Notes: generated from the letters alone by a model not told the origin. A DNA stretch of 64,000 nucleotides from Siphonodentalium dalli (GCA_032622095.1 CP136069.1:88000958-88064957); one strand, 5' to 3'. Shown: positions 45,742 to 56,892, numbered from the stretch's first letter. Translations and numbers: made by a program.

Positions 45742-47800
45742 TAGGGCCCGACGAAGCTTTGAGATTCGATTCGATTTCGAATCTTACGTTCCGATTCGAT
45801 TCGAAAGCGGTCGGGTGATTCGGGATATTTCGAATCGTTATATACAAGTTCTTTATCACTGGGAATAGACTGCATTTTCTATAAAAATTATTCATATTAT
45901 CCCCAATACTTAACACAAGTCTCCTTCCGCGACCATGTGTGACCACCATGGTCCAATGTGTATAGGGTAAGTTGCCCAAAAGCTCACTGCTCGTATATAT
46001 GCCCCACCAGTCCCAGTGCTGGTTACTCGTGGAAGGTCGGTGCAACTCGTGCAGCATGCAGGTATAGGTCTGTGATGGTTTGCGTGTTCATCGCGGTTGT
46101 ACCATAAGTGTAATCGGTTTCCTCCACCACATAAAACCAGAAATGTCGCGATACTGAAGTTTATAGTGAATTTCTTGTGGGACATATTTGTATGTCGGTA
46201 TCTGACATTCTTACCAGAAAAGCCTATATTGCATTACTCAGATCAATCAAATAATATCATTTTTTTTTTAAACTCAAAATTAAAACGATATAAATATATT
46301 AAATAAACATTTTGGGCTCCATCATGCCATCTCCAAATCCGACCAACATCTTTATCCGGGAAATGGAATATAATTTGTTAACCATTCAGCTTTCTGTCAG
46401 ACAGGCCCAAGTTGGGATACTATATATAGTTCTCTGTAATCCCGTTTGCGTATGCGCTATTCCCAATTAAGTCACGATGCGCAATTTTGATATCGCGCGT
46501 GCCTGCTGTATGTGACAGGGTGAAGCGTACATGCGCAGAAGAGTTCCAGTTTGCAATGACTCGAATCAGACTCCATTAACTCCAAAGTTCCAAACTGCTT
46601 TCTTTCGCGAACTTCACGCATACTGGCAGTACTGGCACAAAATATGAAATGGTGTCGTGCCATTCTCATATATTAAACTGTTTTAAACTGTGATTAAATA
46701 TTGTATTTATATATATCACTAGAAGGTGACCCGACTTCGTCCGGGCTATTAAAAAACCAAATTTCAAGTCGATTGCTCCACCCGTTTCCTAGATCTGGTC
46801 TGCGCATGCGCGAAGCTGGTGTCGCACGTGCTCGGCGACCCGATAAAATTCGTATCCGGGGCAAGATACATTCACATACCAAATTTAAAGTCAATATCTC
46901 AACCCGTTTCCGAGATCTCGTCTGCGCATGCGCGAAGCTGAGGTCGCACGTGCTCGGCGACCCGATAAAATTCGTATCCGGGGCAAGATACATTCACATA
47001 CCAAATTTCAAGTCGATAGCTACACCCGTTTCCGAGATATATAGCCCAATGTCATTTGCGGATACCTCGGCCGGTGATGAGTTAACGCGACACAGTCAAA
47101 TGCATCGGCAGGGTGAGAGTTAACGTAATCTAACTTTATGACCTCTGACGACGTCATAGAATTTACGCATTGATTTTATCCTGATAAAAGATCGCACCAC
47201 TTGTACCTAATAATTGAGGCAGATAACTAAAACGGATACATACATATTATATATCGTTGGAAAGATGAAGCCACACAGATTCTAACCGTGCAAATTATAT
47301 GACTGGCAATTTATTATTCGCGCTATATCGTATCGATTTGTGAGCACCGAACTGAAATATATTAGCGCAAAACGGCGTAAAAACAGATTTGACCTCCGCA
47401 CGTGAAAAGTTGACCTCGCACGGACAAATAAATATGCCTATGTTCGTCTCCGGCCGAAAATACCCTAAAATACCAAATTTCATCGAAATTGGCTTAGTCG
47501 TTTTCGAGTCCATCGATTTCAAACACACAAACACACACACAGATCTTTCAAAATATATAATAGATGTCATAGAAATTAAGTTCAATGAACCTTCTTCGTA
47601 ATCTGAGTTATCTCACTGACATTATAAAATCATCTGACATTTGCACCCATTTTTGCTCGTACCTTCCACCGATCGGTACCGCGAATCTACTAAAGTGTTT
47701 GAAAAAGATTCGATTCGAGATTCGATTCGATTTCGAATCATTATCCTGATTTGATTCGAGATTCGATTCGATGTTGAAATTGCTGATTCGTCGGGCCCTA
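45742..47800. mobile_element. hAT-like element with 8-bp target duplication
   Basis: Ends TAGGGCCCGACGAA...TTCGTCGGGCCCTA, flanked by the perfect 8-bp duplication CTACAAGG (45734-45741, 47801-47808). Both subterminal zones are rich in GATTCGATTCGA motifs. The interior carries a second repeat (46715-47565) with two 122-bp tandem units containing CTGCGCATGCGCGAAGCTG. No transposase is recognisable. It lies in the intron that splits the FZ domain. Confidence 0.85.
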
Positions 47801-47808
47801 CTACAAGG

Positions 47809-48675
47809 CTATAAGTAGTCCAGTCAACAAAATTTAGTTTCTGATCAGTGCAACCACAAAATAGCAAGCATAAGGCAGCAATACACGATTTCCAGCAACA
47901 GTAGCTAACTTGGGAGGGGGGTACTGTATTTCAATTCTATGCTGAGTCGTTACCCTTCAGATAATCCCCTTGAATAATTCTTTAATTTCAGACAGCAATT
48001 ACTGTTGTAAAAACATTTCTGTACTTTGATTTGTTCGTATTATTAATCACTGAGTCATGCTCCTTGGTTTGCAGACACAAAGCATCTGATTTTAACAATT
48101 TGTTTAATTGACCATTTTCAACCCAAAAGCGAGCAATGACAGAGCGAATGTCAGTGAATGTAAATAAGCTTCTTCTAACTCATAGATCTGATAGAACTGA
48201 TAAATATTTGAAATAAAAAAAGTTATCATGGCAATTTAAAAAAAATTGTCCTGCAAATGCAGATGACAAAATTCTTGGGAGAGAAATTGGGCTATTTCTT
48301 ATTGCCAAACACACAGAGTTGGCCTGCACTGAATAAGAAAATCATGTTAAACATCCAAATTCCGTACTTTATTGTTAAATTTCACAGCTTTGTAAAATAA
48401 CTAAACCATCAAAGCAGTAATGCCACATTTAACACAGACTACACTGGTAGTTATGACCCCAGATACTTATTATCCTAGACACCTACAACCCTTCGAAATT
48501 GTGTAGGTTACCTAAATTTACAAGAGAATCGCCTGGGAGTCGCAAAATACGCCCATGGTAATTTCAACATTGGGCCATAATTCAAGTAAAATATTGGTGG
48601 GTGGAACCCAAATTTGATCTTGACCTTGGCTAGTAAACTCACATACCAAATTTCATTCCATTAAATTCTGACTTA
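47809..48675. other. Intron inside the FZ domain, no gene seen
   Basis: Non-coding; the last 150 bp are a dispersed repeat with GGGCCATAATTCAAGTAAAA and GATCTTGACCTTGGC. Confidence 0.5.
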
Positions 48676-49991
48676 GGGAGCATGTCAAAACCTCTTTCGC
48701 ATATGCGAAAAAAATGCGAAAAATGTGGCGTCATTGACGTCGTATTTTCGACATTATCGGAGTTTTTTCGTCATTATCGCACGCCGTAACGTTATACGTT
48801 TTCGTCATTTTCGCTGTCTTGGTTCGATGTTTTCGCAATTATCGCAGTTTTGTTTCGCAGTTTTGGTCAAATGTTCGCTGTTCTGTTTCGACATATTTTC
48901 GCAGTGTTTGTTTTCGTCAAGATCGCAGCATTATATCCGTCAATATTGCTGTTGTGTCGATATGATTGGCAGGACAGTTTGTGTTCAATAAATACTCCAT
49001 AGTCGCAGTTTTATACTGATGTGTCGCGAACGGGAAGATGTCGATGTCCATGCTGAAATTTCTTAGATCGGAGTGACAGTTTGTGTTCAATAAATACTCC
49101 ATAGTCGCAGTTTTATACTGATGTGTCGCGAACGGGAAGATGTCGGTGTCCATGCTGAAATTTCTCAGATCGGAGTTTTTATCATAAGAATTCCATTGAT
49201 TTAATCGGAGTATTCTCCGATATGAAAACAGTTCCGATTTGATCGGAGTTTATAAATGTAGGCCTATTAGTAAATTTCTCCGATCTACTGAAATCTCCGA
49301 TTTGGTTAATATCGGACAATTCAAACTTCGTCTAATAATAAACTATTATTAATAGAAGATTATTTAAAGTCCCAAATAAATTATTCCCAGACCCAATTTA
49401 TATAATAGGATAGGCCAACACAATCATTTCCTATGTGTTGATGTCACACGGTGCCCGCAAATCCGTGGGTTTATAGCAGTGATATTGCATCACTGGTTTA
49501 CAGTAAATATTACAGTACAGGTTGAAGTCCCCCTAAATCTCGAGCAATAATTGCTACACCGTCGCATTAATACTGCAGAGTGGTACCGTAAACAATGCAA
49601 ATTTTTACGAAAATCGTTTTTGTGTGTGATTATGTAACTTGTCTTCACTTTGGGTAAACCGTCACCATTTAATTGTGCGAACTATTATGAATAAAAGAAT
49701 ACAGCCGAGGACGACAATAATTTATTCCACAACCCCGATTTATAGTATACTTTCTGTATGCCACGTAGAGTTAATTTCTACAGTTTCAATCTGTCTTTCT
49801 AGACCAGACACATATTTTAATGTGGACGCAAATCAGGGTGTTTACGGCATCGTCGGACAGTAGTAAACAATGCTTTAATTTTCGCAATATAAGTATGAAA
49901 TCATTGTTAGATATCGGAAGCGCAGTGTCATCATGATTAATTCGTCGGCGACTTTTATACTTTTATTTCAAATCTACACATTTTATTCAAT
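48676..49991. mobile_element. PIF/Harbinger-like element B (right part missing)
   Basis: Starts with TTA + GGGAGCATGTCAAAACCTC and matches element A closely from its left end to about 39392, including the tandem duplication. At 49991 the match stops and a different repeat begins. No right terminus follows. Confidence 0.75.
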
Positions 49992-49994
49992 AGG

Positions 49995-50462
49995 TTGAAG
50001 GTTAGGCTATTCAGCCTATTGCGTCGAATTACGAAATCGCGTTTTGAATGTCTCTCTTTTCTCGCACGATAAAAAGAGGTCTTCGCACGAACCAAAAATG
50101 ATAAAACTTCCCAATTATAAGTAAATATACCCAAATGAAGGAGTCTATGTAGGTCCTGAAGGAGTCTATAGACTCTTTGATGTAGAGTTCTGATGGAGAA
50201 AATGTAGGTCGATATATTTTTGTCATAATTCTGACGTATTTTGACCTGGGAAAAAAAATCGAAATAGAGGCTCACTACGAGCATGCCAGTTTTAAATATA
50301 GAAACTGTGAATCCCGACAAATGGCGATATCGGCGACAAACAAATAATCGAAAACAACACATAAAATAAACATAGCAAAAACGCGGCACACTAAAAAACG
50401 GAGTAGAGTGACACCAACGTACGAATCTGTCTGATCGCCATACTGTTGCGCGAGCGCACGTA
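49995..50462 (-). other. Dispersed repeat with long ORF, copy 2
   Basis: This is the second copy of the block at 16170-16680. It starts at the shared boundary TGAAGGTTAGGC and ends at GCGCGAGCGCACGTA. The minus-strand frame (178 codons, 49955-50491) stays open apart from a deletion that changes the N-terminal part. It follows directly on the point where the truncated element 48676-49991 stops matching its sister copy. Confidence 0.5.
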
Positions 50463-50799
50463 CGAACATAATACGTCATTTTTTTCTTCAAAATGGGCGT
50501 TTAAACACTACTACATGGTTTTAAAAAGTAAGGTCTGCAAATCAGGGGGGAAAAAAATATAAACATTATTATCAAATCAGGTACATGTGAACTTGTCGCT
50601 CATGCAAAAAAGAATTTGAACAGAATCCATATTCAACTTGACTGGAAAACTTCAGTTCAGATCAAATAACACAAACTGGAGTTATCGGTATGAAATAAAA
50701 ATGTTGTCCAATAAGGTGATGTCTAAGCTGAAAAAGCACCATAATGCATGCAACAATCAGTGGAATGAACCCATATTCGAACTTGACCAATCCTAAATT

Positions 50800-50846
50800 T
50801 AGTGTGTCTGACAATTGCAGAATGAGGTCCCCAGAGGGTGAACTTA
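50800..50846. mobile_element. Palindromic GAATGAGG family, copy 4, left part (interrupted)
   Basis: This left end (GCAGAATGAGGTCCCCAGAG) stops at TTA, where the large element 50847-53491 begins. The rest of the same copy resumes at 53492. Confidence 0.8.
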
Positions 50847-53491
50847 GGGAGCATGTCAAAACCTCTTTCGCATATGCGAAAAAAATGCGAAAATTGTGGC
50901 GTCATTGACGTCGTTTTTTCCGACATTATCGGAGTTTTTTCGGCATTATCGCCGCCGTAACGTTGTAAGTTTTCGTCAATTTTTCGACATTTTCGCCGTC
51001 TTGGTTTGATGTTTTCGCAATTATTGCAGTTTTGTTTCGACAGTTTCCGAGTTTTGCTCAACATTTTCGCCGTTTTGTTTCGACATATTTTCGCAGTGTT
51101 TGTTTTCGTCAAGATCGCAGTTTTGTTTCCGTCAATATTGCCTGTGGTGTCGATATGATCTGCAACACACTTTGTGTTTCGTCATGGTCGCAGTTTTATA
51201 CGAATGTGTCGTGAACAGTAAGATGTCGGTGTCTTGCAGTGCTGAAAGTAAACTGTATAGTAGACTCATTGTATATCGAATCGAAGAACGAATGGGATAT
51301 GGTGTTGGGCTTTGGTAATGGCATGAAAACGGCTGACTTAACCATACAACATCTCATAATGCACCCACTGAGTGATTCCAACATCAAAGCCCTAAATCTT
51401 TATTATCAACTTTCTGATAGAAAAATCCCAGATAAGCAAAGCATCATATAATAATATATACATTTAAAAAAAAAAGCTTATACCGGACATTAAGCTAATT
51501 AATATAAAAATATTTCAGATTTTATTTCATTCACTCATTCAGGACATTCAGCAACGTAGTCTCTGACCAAAGATAACGTGATTTCCGTGGGTGTGAAAGG
51601 TAACAGCCTTGTCAACAGCTCACTTCCGTAATTTGGTTGCCACAATCAACAAAGCAACAACAATGCTACCATTTCGCTTGTTGTTTCACCGATCAAGTGA
51701 ATTTGACAGCCAATACATTCGCCATGTACATTCCCGGCGAATACATCATTATTCCTCTAATTATTGTCTCGCTAGAATGTGACACAATTTCTTGAAACGA
51801 AACTCGAGACGTCGTGATAACTGATATACAATGACTAAACTATTTTCCATTTTTCAAGTTCGCGGGCAAGACTCAAAAAGTCAAATTTTCAAGTGGTTAA
51901 ATAAAAATCGACGGATCTTGATCTGGCCACCCATGAAAAATAGATATCTGTGACATGCGGAAACTAATTGTTATGGATATTTATTCCTATTTAAAATAGT
52001 TCAGATTTTAGTTAACAATAACATGAATTTCTTCCGTCTATATTTATGTTTGTTTACGTATTCCGAGGGGGGGATTAGATCCGCCGACCCGCTCCCTGCT
52101 TATTGGTTGTAAATGAATCGGATTTGCGTTTATTAATCGGCATTTTTGTATTATGGTACAACTAATTTCCCCAATTTAAGTTATAATATAGTGTTTACTT
52201 CATGCCGACTTCAAGATCAAATAAATAAACATGAACAAAATAAGTTATGTTAATGTTTAAGTATACCGCTGGGTGATTTGTTTAGATTCAACAGCCGGCT
52301 TCCCATTGTGGTTGTTGATTGGTTGAATGTGAAAAATATTCCCACGGTACGTCACAACTATTAAGGGGAGGACAAGTGACCAATATCGAATGGGGATTTC
52401 CATGCAAATCTCCGGAGCAAAAGTTACATATGGAGCAGTTGTCCGGGAACCAAAGCAGGCACATCATTGAACAGTCATAACATTTAACTGGCAGGTGCGC
52501 TAGGTAAATTATACAATTTTGCAATAAGTAAATTTTTAGAATATTTCTATGTAAATTACATCACATGACCTACATTTGAAAAATCAATATAAAATTCAAA
52601 AATAAATACACCAACATTATAATGGAACTGGTCACAAGCGGATTCACCAGACAAATACCTGTTGTTTCCAATACCACCTCAAGTCACCATCAGAAGTATG
52701 TGCAACTCTGTAACTTTTGCTCCGCAGATTTACATGGAATTCCCCATTACAAATTGGTCACTTGATCTTCCCCTTAATTCACAGCGAACTATGCAGTCAT
52801 TTCATTCACGGGAGCATGAAGTACTGTGAATTAGTCACCGATGTAAACATTTTAGCCCAATTACATAATGCAGACTTTTATGGTAGGCTACCGAGTACGC
52901 AGGCCTGCAGTTAAATATTAAAACACTCAAGTGTTATTTCATAATATTTTGCGCTCATTTGGTGTTCTGATGCAGTCATTTCACCGATTTGTTAAATTGA
53001 CAGAGGGATGTCTTCAGTTCATGTCATAATCTTATTATAAGCCCCGTTAATCGTGCACCGCAATTTAATTAGCGTCCCTATTACCACTCCCAATCACTGT
53101 AATCAGGTGAAACTAATTACGTGCCACACCTGAGCACTCTCCCGTAAATATGTCATACCGGTATATGTAGGCCTACCCCAGATCCAGTTCGCATGCGCGA
53201 ATTTTATCGCATCCTTTCGATTTAACTTTTCGTCACTATCGACATTTTAAAAAGCGAATTGTTGTTGATGTTTAGATGTCGATTTTAGCGTTGTCGAAAG
53301 TTTCAACATTTTAGTTTGTTGCGGTTTCGACGTTATCGCACTTTTATGGCCAGTCGCTTTCAACGTTATCGCATTATTTTTCGTCATTTTCGACATTTCG
53401 TCTTTTGCACAATTACGTCAATTACGTCAAAACATTTTCGACATTATCGACAATATTTTCGCAAATGCGAAAGAGGTTTTGACATGCTCCC
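50847..53491. mobile_element. PIF/Harbinger-like element C (2.65 kb)
   Basis: Termini GGGAGCATGTCAAAACCTC and its complement, TTA on both sides, and subterminal TTTTCG-type motif arrays as in element A but a different interior. The interior holds an inverted pair of about 75 bp (52351-52430 and 52705-52785) and small unidentified ORFs (for example 51239-51451 plus). It is inserted in a palindromic GAATGAGG element. Confidence 0.8.
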
Positions 53492-53860
53492 TTAGCGATA
53501 TTACCCCGCAGTGGGCTAGCATCACCAAATTCACCCTCCGGGTACCTCATTCTGCTTAGTCCTCATCTTCTGGGAAGTATCTAGAATCTCAAATTAACAT
53601 TGTTTTTAGTTACTCTTCCACTTCTGTTCAGTTTCTATATCCCCTAATTAGCAGAAGATAAATTGCATAATTGAGATGACTAATGGGTGAACATCACAAA
53701 CTTAAACTGGGGAACTTCAATATGATCTCAGATAGCAGTTGAGGCCTGAGCAGAATGAGGTCCCCAGAGGGTGAATGTGGTGATACTACCCTGCTATGCA
53801 GGATAGCATCACTAAATTCACCCTCTGGGGACCTCATTCTGCAAATGTCGGACACATTAA
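53492..53860. mobile_element. Palindromic GAATGAGG family, copy 4, right part
   Basis: The continuation of 50800-50846 begins TTAGCGATATTACCCCGC, where family consensus reads TTTAGTGATGCTACCCCGC, and runs to CATTCTGCAAATGTCGGACAC. It ends 73 bp from the donor of exon 53934-54191. Confidence 0.8.
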
Positions 53861-53933
53861 ATTCAGATTTGAACTTGACTTGTATTTTTAGTTTTTTCAA
53901 ACTACGTATGTAATAAAGTAAAACAACTCTTAC

Positions 53934-54191
53934 GTTCACATTCACTTTTGCAAATCTGCTTGACCTTGCCATTCTCACAGAGCGGATACATTAGATGACA
54001 GGCGAGTATGATTTCATCAGATGAACACTGTAGCTCTGAGCCAACATTCTTCTCAACCTCTGCTATAGCTGTATCGAAGAACATCTGTGACTGGTAGGTA
54101 TCATTAAAACCCAGCGCATTGGGGAATAATGTCGAGCCAAATCCTGAGCAGCTGCATTGGCGAGGTAAGTACCTGGACTGTGAACAGTACT
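53934..54191 (-). CDS. Frizzled-type CRD, N-terminal exon
   Basis: A 258-bp phase 1-1 exon encodes most of a Frizzled (FZ) cysteine-rich domain: YCSQSRYLPRQCSC, then FPNALGFNDTYQSQ, an amphipathic helix (FFDTAIAEVEKNV), LQCSSDEIILACHLMYPLC and ICKSECE. The cysteine spacing and P-N-x-x-G-x-x...helix...C-S-x-(D/E)...C...P-x-C match the family. FZ domains bind Wnt ligands in Frizzled and sFRP proteins. In modular proteins such as corin they serve as interaction modules. The donor is GTAAGAGTT and the acceptor TCATTTGCAG. Confidence 0.88.
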
Positions 54192-54927
54192 CTGCAAATG
54201 ACCAAGATATTACACATTCACAGAACGACACAAGTGAGTTAATGGGTTTGTTGATAAAGCACGAGTTCTAGCGCGGTTGGATAGAACGAGAGGCTGCACC
54301 TCTCCTTCTAACCTTCTGTGATGGCACAAGTGCTGTATAAAACCCATTAAGACACATGTAGTTCTGTGTGTATTACACACCACCCATCCTAGAATCAATG
54401 AATTAGAACAAAACAGACTTACAAGGTTTATTTAGACACATACAGGACTTTTCTGTCATGTGCATGATGCTTTTATTTTATTGTTCCTGTTTCATGGTTC
54501 AGAGACCATCATTCACGATGTGAAACATGTAACCGTCTGGCATAAAGATTTGCAAATACGGCACAGCAAGAACAGGCATTAGTGATTAATATATTACTTT
54601 CGTGTGTTTTGCAGAGTTATCGTTTGTGAAATGGAAACTTCACGAGATGACCAACGTCTCCCATTTCACATGGTTCTGTTTATTGTTGGACACATTCAGC
54701 TCCGAAAGTTCCAAATAATTGCTCTTTCTTAGGGTAACTAAAACATTATCAAATGCAAAATTATATGGCTGAACTTAACTGGTTCGCTGCTAAATATCCT
54801 ACATACACATAATAAAATGCGTATATATATTTCAACAAATAGAAAATTATTGAATTTTATGCTCGGAGTTGATAATTTGCACTCTTTTCTCAAATTTGAC
54901 CCCCATATATATGCATTTGTGATTATG

Positions 54928-55020
54928 TTATGAGCCTGGATGTCTCACTAGGCTATGGTTATGAGCTTGGATGTCTCAATAGGCTATGGTTATGAGTCTG
55001 GATGTCTCATTAGGCTATGG
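54928..55020. repeat. 3 x 31-bp tandem repeat beside the microexon
   Basis: Three units of TTATGAGCCTGGATGTCTCA plus CTAGGCTATGG with 1-3 differences each. On the minus strand they begin 10 bp after the donor of the 9-nt exon. Confidence 0.85.
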
Positions 55021-55030
55021 TTAAACTTAC

Positions 55031-55039
55031 CTCCACCAC
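55031..55039 (-). CDS. Candidate 9-nt microexon (Gly-Gly linker)
   Basis: Nine bases, GTGGTGGAG on the minus strand, lie between a canonical acceptor (TTTCATTGCAG) and a strong donor (GTAAGTTT). The reading is phase 1-1, matching both neighbours, so the joined sequence reads SCSGSGGGEYCSQS between the SRCR and FZ domains. The splice signals are good but the exon is too short to prove from sequence alone. A tandem repeat of three 31-bp units begins 10 bp beyond the donor. Confidence 0.5.
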
Positions 55040-55089
55040 CTGCAATGAAACAAATATACAAAGTTATCAATATTATAATAATACTGAAG

Positions 55090-55460
55090 CTAATCTTGAT
55101 AATAATATGGCAAAATCTCCAATAAATAACCTGTGTGTAATCAAATATAAGCCGAATAGGTCCGATGATTCTTGATAAGACGTTTTAAGAATTACAATGA
55201 ATGGATAAGTTATGTCCCTGGCTCTGCCCTTATTTGACCGGGTGACCCCATTTGAAAAATATGTATCCCAGTCACTCAAGAATCCCTCATACCAAATATA
55301 AGCTAAATAGCCCCTATGGTTCTAGAGAAGATGTTTTAAGAATTACTATGGATGGAAAGAGTTTTGTCCCTAGCTCTGCCACCTCTTTAACTGGTGACTG
55401 CATTTGAACAAATCTGAATTTCAGTCACCTAATGTGACTCAATTCTTACTTTATGGGTTC
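55090..55460. repeat. Tandem units shared with 63700-64000
   Basis: Two units of about 180 bp contain ATATAAGC-AAATAG and GTTTTAAGAATTAC-ATGGATGG; the same sequence recurs at 63735-64000 at the right edge of the window. Confidence 0.65.
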
Positions 55461-55831
55461 TGAAGAAGAGATTGTTGATGAACAAATGGATAGGGACACA
55501 AAGTTATGAGTATAACTCCACCAAAGACTTGGTCTCAGGTGAGCTAAAAAAGCCTCACTTTCTAATCCAGTTTCCCATACGTAATTGCCTGAGAACACAG
55601 GTATTTATTTTTAATGGCATATCTGTCAGATTCACATCATTGGTCTCTGTGAATAAACCAAGATTGAGAATTTAATATATATCGCAAAGATTCTTTGAGC
55701 CATTCACTCCCCTCTCTGCTGGGTGTATAAATACTGATTTTCTTAATAATTTGACATCAGAAGAGTTGCATTGGCTGGGATGGCGAAGTTATCACCTTTA
55801 AGTGTTGGTTGTGAGCAGTGATGTTAGTAAT

Positions 55832-56085
55832 CAAGCCTTGAAATAGGGTGTCTGTCATTTGCAGAATGAGGTCCCCAGAGGGTGAATTTAGTGATGCTAC
55901 CCCGCATAGTGGGCTAGCATCACCAAATTCACCCTCTGGGGACCTCATTCTGCTTACACCTCAGCAGAATGAAGTTCCCAGAGGGTGAATTTGGTGATGC
56001 TACCCCGCATAGCGGGGTAGCATCACTAAATTCACCCTCTGGGGACCTCATTCTGCAAATGACAGACACCCTATTTCAAGGCTTG
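55832..56085. mobile_element. Palindromic GAATGAGG family, copy 5 (best preserved)
   Basis: Almost perfect palindrome starting CAAGCCTTGAAATAGGG and ending with its complement, with two nested hairpins centred on CCCCGCATAGTGGG and CCCCGCATAGCGGGG. The flanks TTAGTAAT and TTAGTATA may be an imperfect target duplication. Confidence 0.8.
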
Positions 56086-56734
56086 TTAGTATAAATATGC
56101 GTAATGGGTAAAGGGTTAATTAAATAAAGCAATATCGACCAATATTTTTCTAGTTTATTACAAGCTACAATATACAGAGTGTGCAATAAACATAGAACAA
56201 CACAGTTTTATTAACATGTTAACATTATGGCACTCATTTGGCATGCCCCGAGGTAAAACTCGAATGTCTGGTTCTCGTTTTACCATCGCATCACAACAAA
56301 TTTGTACAACAACGTTAACCATGCAGTTCACACACTTGTGTCATTCTATCTATAAACTGATTACAGGGAGTTTCCCCAAGGAAAATGCTTGTTTCTATAT
56401 TCTCTATATATTTCTAACTATGAGCCTCTATGGCACAAATTTTCTCAATGAAAAGGTCTCGGGACCCTTTCCCAAAACAGGTAGAAAAATTCCTGTATAC
56501 CCAACTGAACCCGGTACTCAGGATTCAATAAAATGCATGGTATGGCGTATTTATAGCACAGCATTGTTCAAAATTATTAGGCCAATGATGACTTTCGATC
56601 TTAGTATAAAATCTATGTCTTGTAAACCAATTCTTTTAACTGGTACATTGGATTCAGTCTTCCGTGTTAACTGGCATTCAGGATTCATGGGAGGGTGTAT
56701 GGCGACACCCTCATTTATAATATATATTACATAC

Positions 56735-56892
56735 CTGATCCAGAGCAGCTAACTCCAACATCTTCACTGTGACCACAATTACTAGATCCCCATCCGTTAT
56801 GTCTACACTGTGTTATAGATTGCTCATTTCCCATACAAGCTAAATCATCTATCCATATTTGACCAGAGCCTGATCCATAATATGAATTTTGC
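56735..56892 (-). CDS. SRCR domain exon, C-terminal half
   Basis: This exon encodes the C-terminal half of a scavenger receptor cysteine-rich domain. The motifs are YYGSGSGQIWIDDLACMG, NEQSITQCRHNGWGSSNC and GHSEDVGVSC. These match the group A/B consensus G-x-G-x-I-W-L-D-D-x-x-C...E-x-x-x-x-x-C-x-x-x-x-W-G-x-x-x-C-x-H-x-E-D-x-x-V-x-C. The donor is GTATGTAA (phase 1). The acceptor is ambiguous: TATATAG gives this end, while a better pyrimidine tract ending GGTAG would extend the exon to 56907; both keep the frame (phase 2). The N-terminal half (the WGTVCDD-type region) should lie upstream, but I did not find it up to 64 kb. Confidence 0.85.

Noticed and set aside
38100-53500. Apparent direct array of short regular spaced repeats (TTTTCG, ATTATCG) as a CRISPR-like array
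   Set aside because: The units are degenerate, have no constant repeat-spacer pattern, lie at the ends of eukaryotic transposons and have no cas genes near them.
56216-56752. 178-codon plus-strand ORF overlapping the SRCR exon
   Set aside because: It lies antisense to the SRCR exon at its end, has no recognisable domain, and its length can be chance; transcript data would be needed to keep it.
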